In this document: positions 62,218 through 64,000 of the stretch, in pieces
How positions within the stretch are numbered: position 1 is the first letter of the stretch
Layout: each line of letters starts with the position of its first letter
Origin: Haematococcus lacustris
Taxonomy: Eukaryota > Chlorophyta > Chlorophyceae > Chlamydomonadales > Haematococcaceae
Assembly (NCBI GenBank): GCA_030144725.1
Contig: JASKMD010000008.1
Coordinates: 1,840,343 to 1,904,342 of the forward strand
Reading direction: 5' to 3'
DNA: 64,000 nucleotides
Notes under the pieces: model-generated
Databases searched by the model: none
What the model saw: only the letters and a program-made list of their open reading frames with translations
What the model was told of the DNA's origin: nothing
Program-made: the position numbers and the translations under genes

Positions 62218-62617
62218 ATGCCCCCGAGGGGGAAACGAAAGCGCCCCGTCTCCCCTGCGCGGAGTGCAGCCGGTAAGCCGAAGTGCTCAACGACAGGCTA
62301 GGCTCCCCCGAAGCTAACTGACGACGCGACGCAGTGTGCGCCACGCGACATTGCGACTCCGTGCATCAAGTCCTGCCGTGCGTGTGCTGTGCTTTCCCGT
62401 GTCTGCAGGTGCCAGTGGCAGCGGGCAGCAAGTCCAGGGGCAGGGGCAGGCTGTCAAGGTAGTAATTGCAGAGAGGCGCCAGAATTGGCGCATTGGCAAG
62501 GAGTACCAGCAGGGGTACAAGCGGGTCAATGACCGGCTGCCCAAAGGCAGGCAGTGGTTGCACCGGGCTGCTGAGTACAGGCGGGGCATTGATGGCCGGG
62601 CCCGCAACAATGCATAA
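62218..62617 (+). CDS. Short element-type ORF (87 residues) of family 2
   Basis: Two exons, 62218-62272 and 62409-62617, join in phase (CCG|GTAAGC..CTGCAG|GTGCC). The N-terminus MPPRGKRKRPVSPARSAA is like that of copy D. The C-terminus reads RRQNWRIGKEYQQGYKRVND and ends RRGIDGRARNNA. The sequence just after the stop is the family-2 3' end shared with 46.3 and 56.2 kb. That link makes an element origin more likely than a host gene. No catalytic motif is seen, so it may be an internally deleted derivative. The function is unknown. Confidence 0.5.
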
Positions 62618-62671
62618 GGCCCTAGTAGTTTACACAGGCTGTTAGCCTTCTAAGCATTAAGCTCTTAGTTT

Positions 62672-62845
62672 TAGTGAGGTGCCCAGTGGTCAAGGGGGAT
62701 TAGCCCCAGGAAAGAGTGCCACCGGTGTGGGGTTTGCTGTCATCAAGGGTGCGACCGAGGATGCTACAACGTGTTTGTAGTAGCTGAGTGAGATTACCCA
62801 CAAGCCAACATGTTGTTCCTTGTTGAATAAGTTTTGTTGGCCCTG
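62672..62845 (+). mobile_element. Family-2 element 3' end (right copy)
   Basis: It follows directly on the ORF ending at 62617 and shares its sequence with 56140-56310 and 46315-46425, ending around TTGTTGAATAAGTTTTGTTGG. Confidence 0.65.
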
Positions 62846-63266
62846 AAGTTCTTCACGCCCTGAAGTACATCTCCAACCATCAATGTGTGTACCCTACCAG
62901 CATCTCAATCATTAGCCCGCGAAGGCAGATTCAGGTCCCTTCACTAGGTGTGCCGGATTTGCACGTCTCATTTTCACGGAGTAATGAACATGGAGGTGGC
63001 CTTTACTGGACCTGTTGCTACTGAGGCAGCGGCGGCCGGCCTAGTCATCATTGCCAGCCCAGCCCTCCATGTGCCATGCTCAACTTCATGGAGCCACCAG
63101 GTGACTGCCATCTACTCAACATCTGCCTCTTGCATGTTCGCACTGCTCACACAATCACTGCTGCTGCTCCTGCAGTATCTGCTGTTGCTTTGGCAATACC
63201 TGCTGCTCCTGCTGCTCCTGCTGGTACAGCTCCTGCACTCCAGCACCCTTGTCACCACTGCTGCTA

Positions 63267-63315
<49 letters not shown>

Positions 63316-63524
63316 GGCAACACCTGCCTGTTTTGCTGCTGCTGCTGCTGCTGCTGCTCCAGCTCCTGCAGCCACACTCCATAGCATATTTTCTGTAGCA
63401 CCTGCGCAACAGGGAGCGATTGCACCCCTGGCCACATAATGCCACAACAGGCGCTGCAGGCCGGCAGGTCCAGGTCACCCTTGCGCCACAAAAGCACCAC
63501 TGCTGCAAGCCCTTTGAAGGGCAG
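62846..63524. other. Intergenic with CTG run
   Basis: A CTG run at about 63262-63312 and a second group at about 63335-63358 give polyalanine, polycysteine or polyleucine readings. No gene is recognised. Confidence 0.5.
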
Positions 63525-63657
63525 CCCTTGTGTATGCCATGTGTATGCCATGTGCATGGGAACTCCACACAGACAAAAACACCGTTTTGTAGAGGTCCAC
63601 ACTTAGTGTTCCACTTCAATGAAGGCTCTAGGTTGAGGGCTAAGGTGCTGCAAGCCC
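63525..63657 (+). mobile_element. Orphan copy of the 3' non-coding block (copy G)
   Basis: GTGTATGCCATGTGTATGCC, the CAAAAACACCGTTTTG core and CACTTAGTGTTCCACT match the downstream block of copies C and D. The ORF part is absent. A further partial copy in reverse orientation lies at about 56510-56600. Confidence 0.7.
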
Positions 63658-63799
63658 TGCAAGAATCCTCCACAAGCATTCCCATTTCGTAGCTGTTCAG
63701 TGTAATCCATGTTTCGTCACATCCAAGTCACATCTAAATCACAGTTTACAACACAAGGCTGAAGAAGGCACAAGGCCCCTCAACACTGCCCAGCCTCAC

Positions 63800-63973
63800 C
63801 TCCTTCTGCACTAAGTAGCCGTGGCGGATGGACAAGTAGAACTGCACAGGGGGCCCGGCAGCGCTGCCCTGCGGCTGCACCTCCAGGGGCATGAGCGTGG
63901 CGCCAGCCAGGCGGCGCACCTCAGCCACGCTGCGGCCCTTGAAGGGCGGCAAGATGTCTGCCACGGGCACATC
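63800..63973 (-). CDS. Exon of an unidentified minus-strand gene running off the window
   Basis: A 58-codon exon, opening after CCGTCAG and closing at AAGGAG|GTGAGG, phase 0 at both ends. It reads DVPVADILPPFKGRSVAEVR, LAGATLMPLEVQPQG and VQFYLSIRHGYLVQKE. The sequence looks like a real folded domain but I do not recognise it. Further upstream exons lie beyond 64000. Confidence 0.5.
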
Positions 63974-64000
63974 CTGACGGCAGGCGGAAGGGCGAGGGTT

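Overview
The window is nuclear DNA from a GC-rich green alga of the Chlamydomonadales type. The signs are many short introns with GT..AG (sometimes GC..AG) borders and introns packed with GGG-containing micro- and minisatellites. There are also long CAG/CTG runs, CCCTAA/CCCTAAA-type telomeric repeats inside an intron, TGTAA polyadenylation-type signals, and plant-type gene families. A Haematococcus-like alga is my best guess, from general style only. No prokaryotic, organellar or CRISPR features were seen. Most simple open frames here are low-complexity readings of repeats. The genes below were rebuilt by joining exons whose splice borders and reading phases agree and whose products match known families.

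Layout. (1) About 0.87-24.25 kb, plus strand: one very long gene for a helical, leucine-rich protein of unknown function. Its 3' half has a phase-consistent chain of exons, and its introns hold a 1.39-kb CCCCA array, hexamer, heptamer and pentamer arrays and telomere-like repeats. (2) 24.87-36.1 kb, minus strand: a RINGLET-type chromatin-remodelling partner with homeodomain, DDT, HARE-HTH and WHIM regions, convergent with gene 1. (3) 36.1-48.4 kb: a mobile-element-rich stretch with three small housekeeping-type genes. These are V-ATPase subunit e (minus), a PAP2-family phosphatase (plus) and the gamma-secretase subunit PEN-2 (plus). (4) 48.4-54.06 kb, minus: an NAK-family (AAK1/GAK/Ark1-like) protein kinase. 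(5) 54.3-56.6 kb: element remnants, including two perfect palindromes. (6) 57.06-58.94 kb, minus: a tail-anchored UBE2J/UBC32-type ubiquitin-conjugating enzyme. (7) 59.1-64 kb: a small unknown gene, a 422-residue coiled-coil protein (plus), a short element ORF and the edge of a further minus-strand gene.

The genes do not form a pathway. Several act on endomembranes: V-ATPase e, PEN-2, PAP2, the clathrin-adaptor-type kinase and the ERAD-type E2. This is the ordinary mixture of a eukaryotic chromosome and no joint function is claimed.

The most unusual content is the mobile-element debris between 37 and 64 kb. Several dispersed copies share a C-terminal protein segment with a DRDxNAAxN motif, which resembles the third RuvC motif of TnpB/Fanzor nucleases. 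The copies also share a conserved downstream non-coding block. Two loci keep a basic MPPR-type N-terminus joined to a short C-terminus, as in internally deleted derivatives. No full-length nuclease is present in the window.
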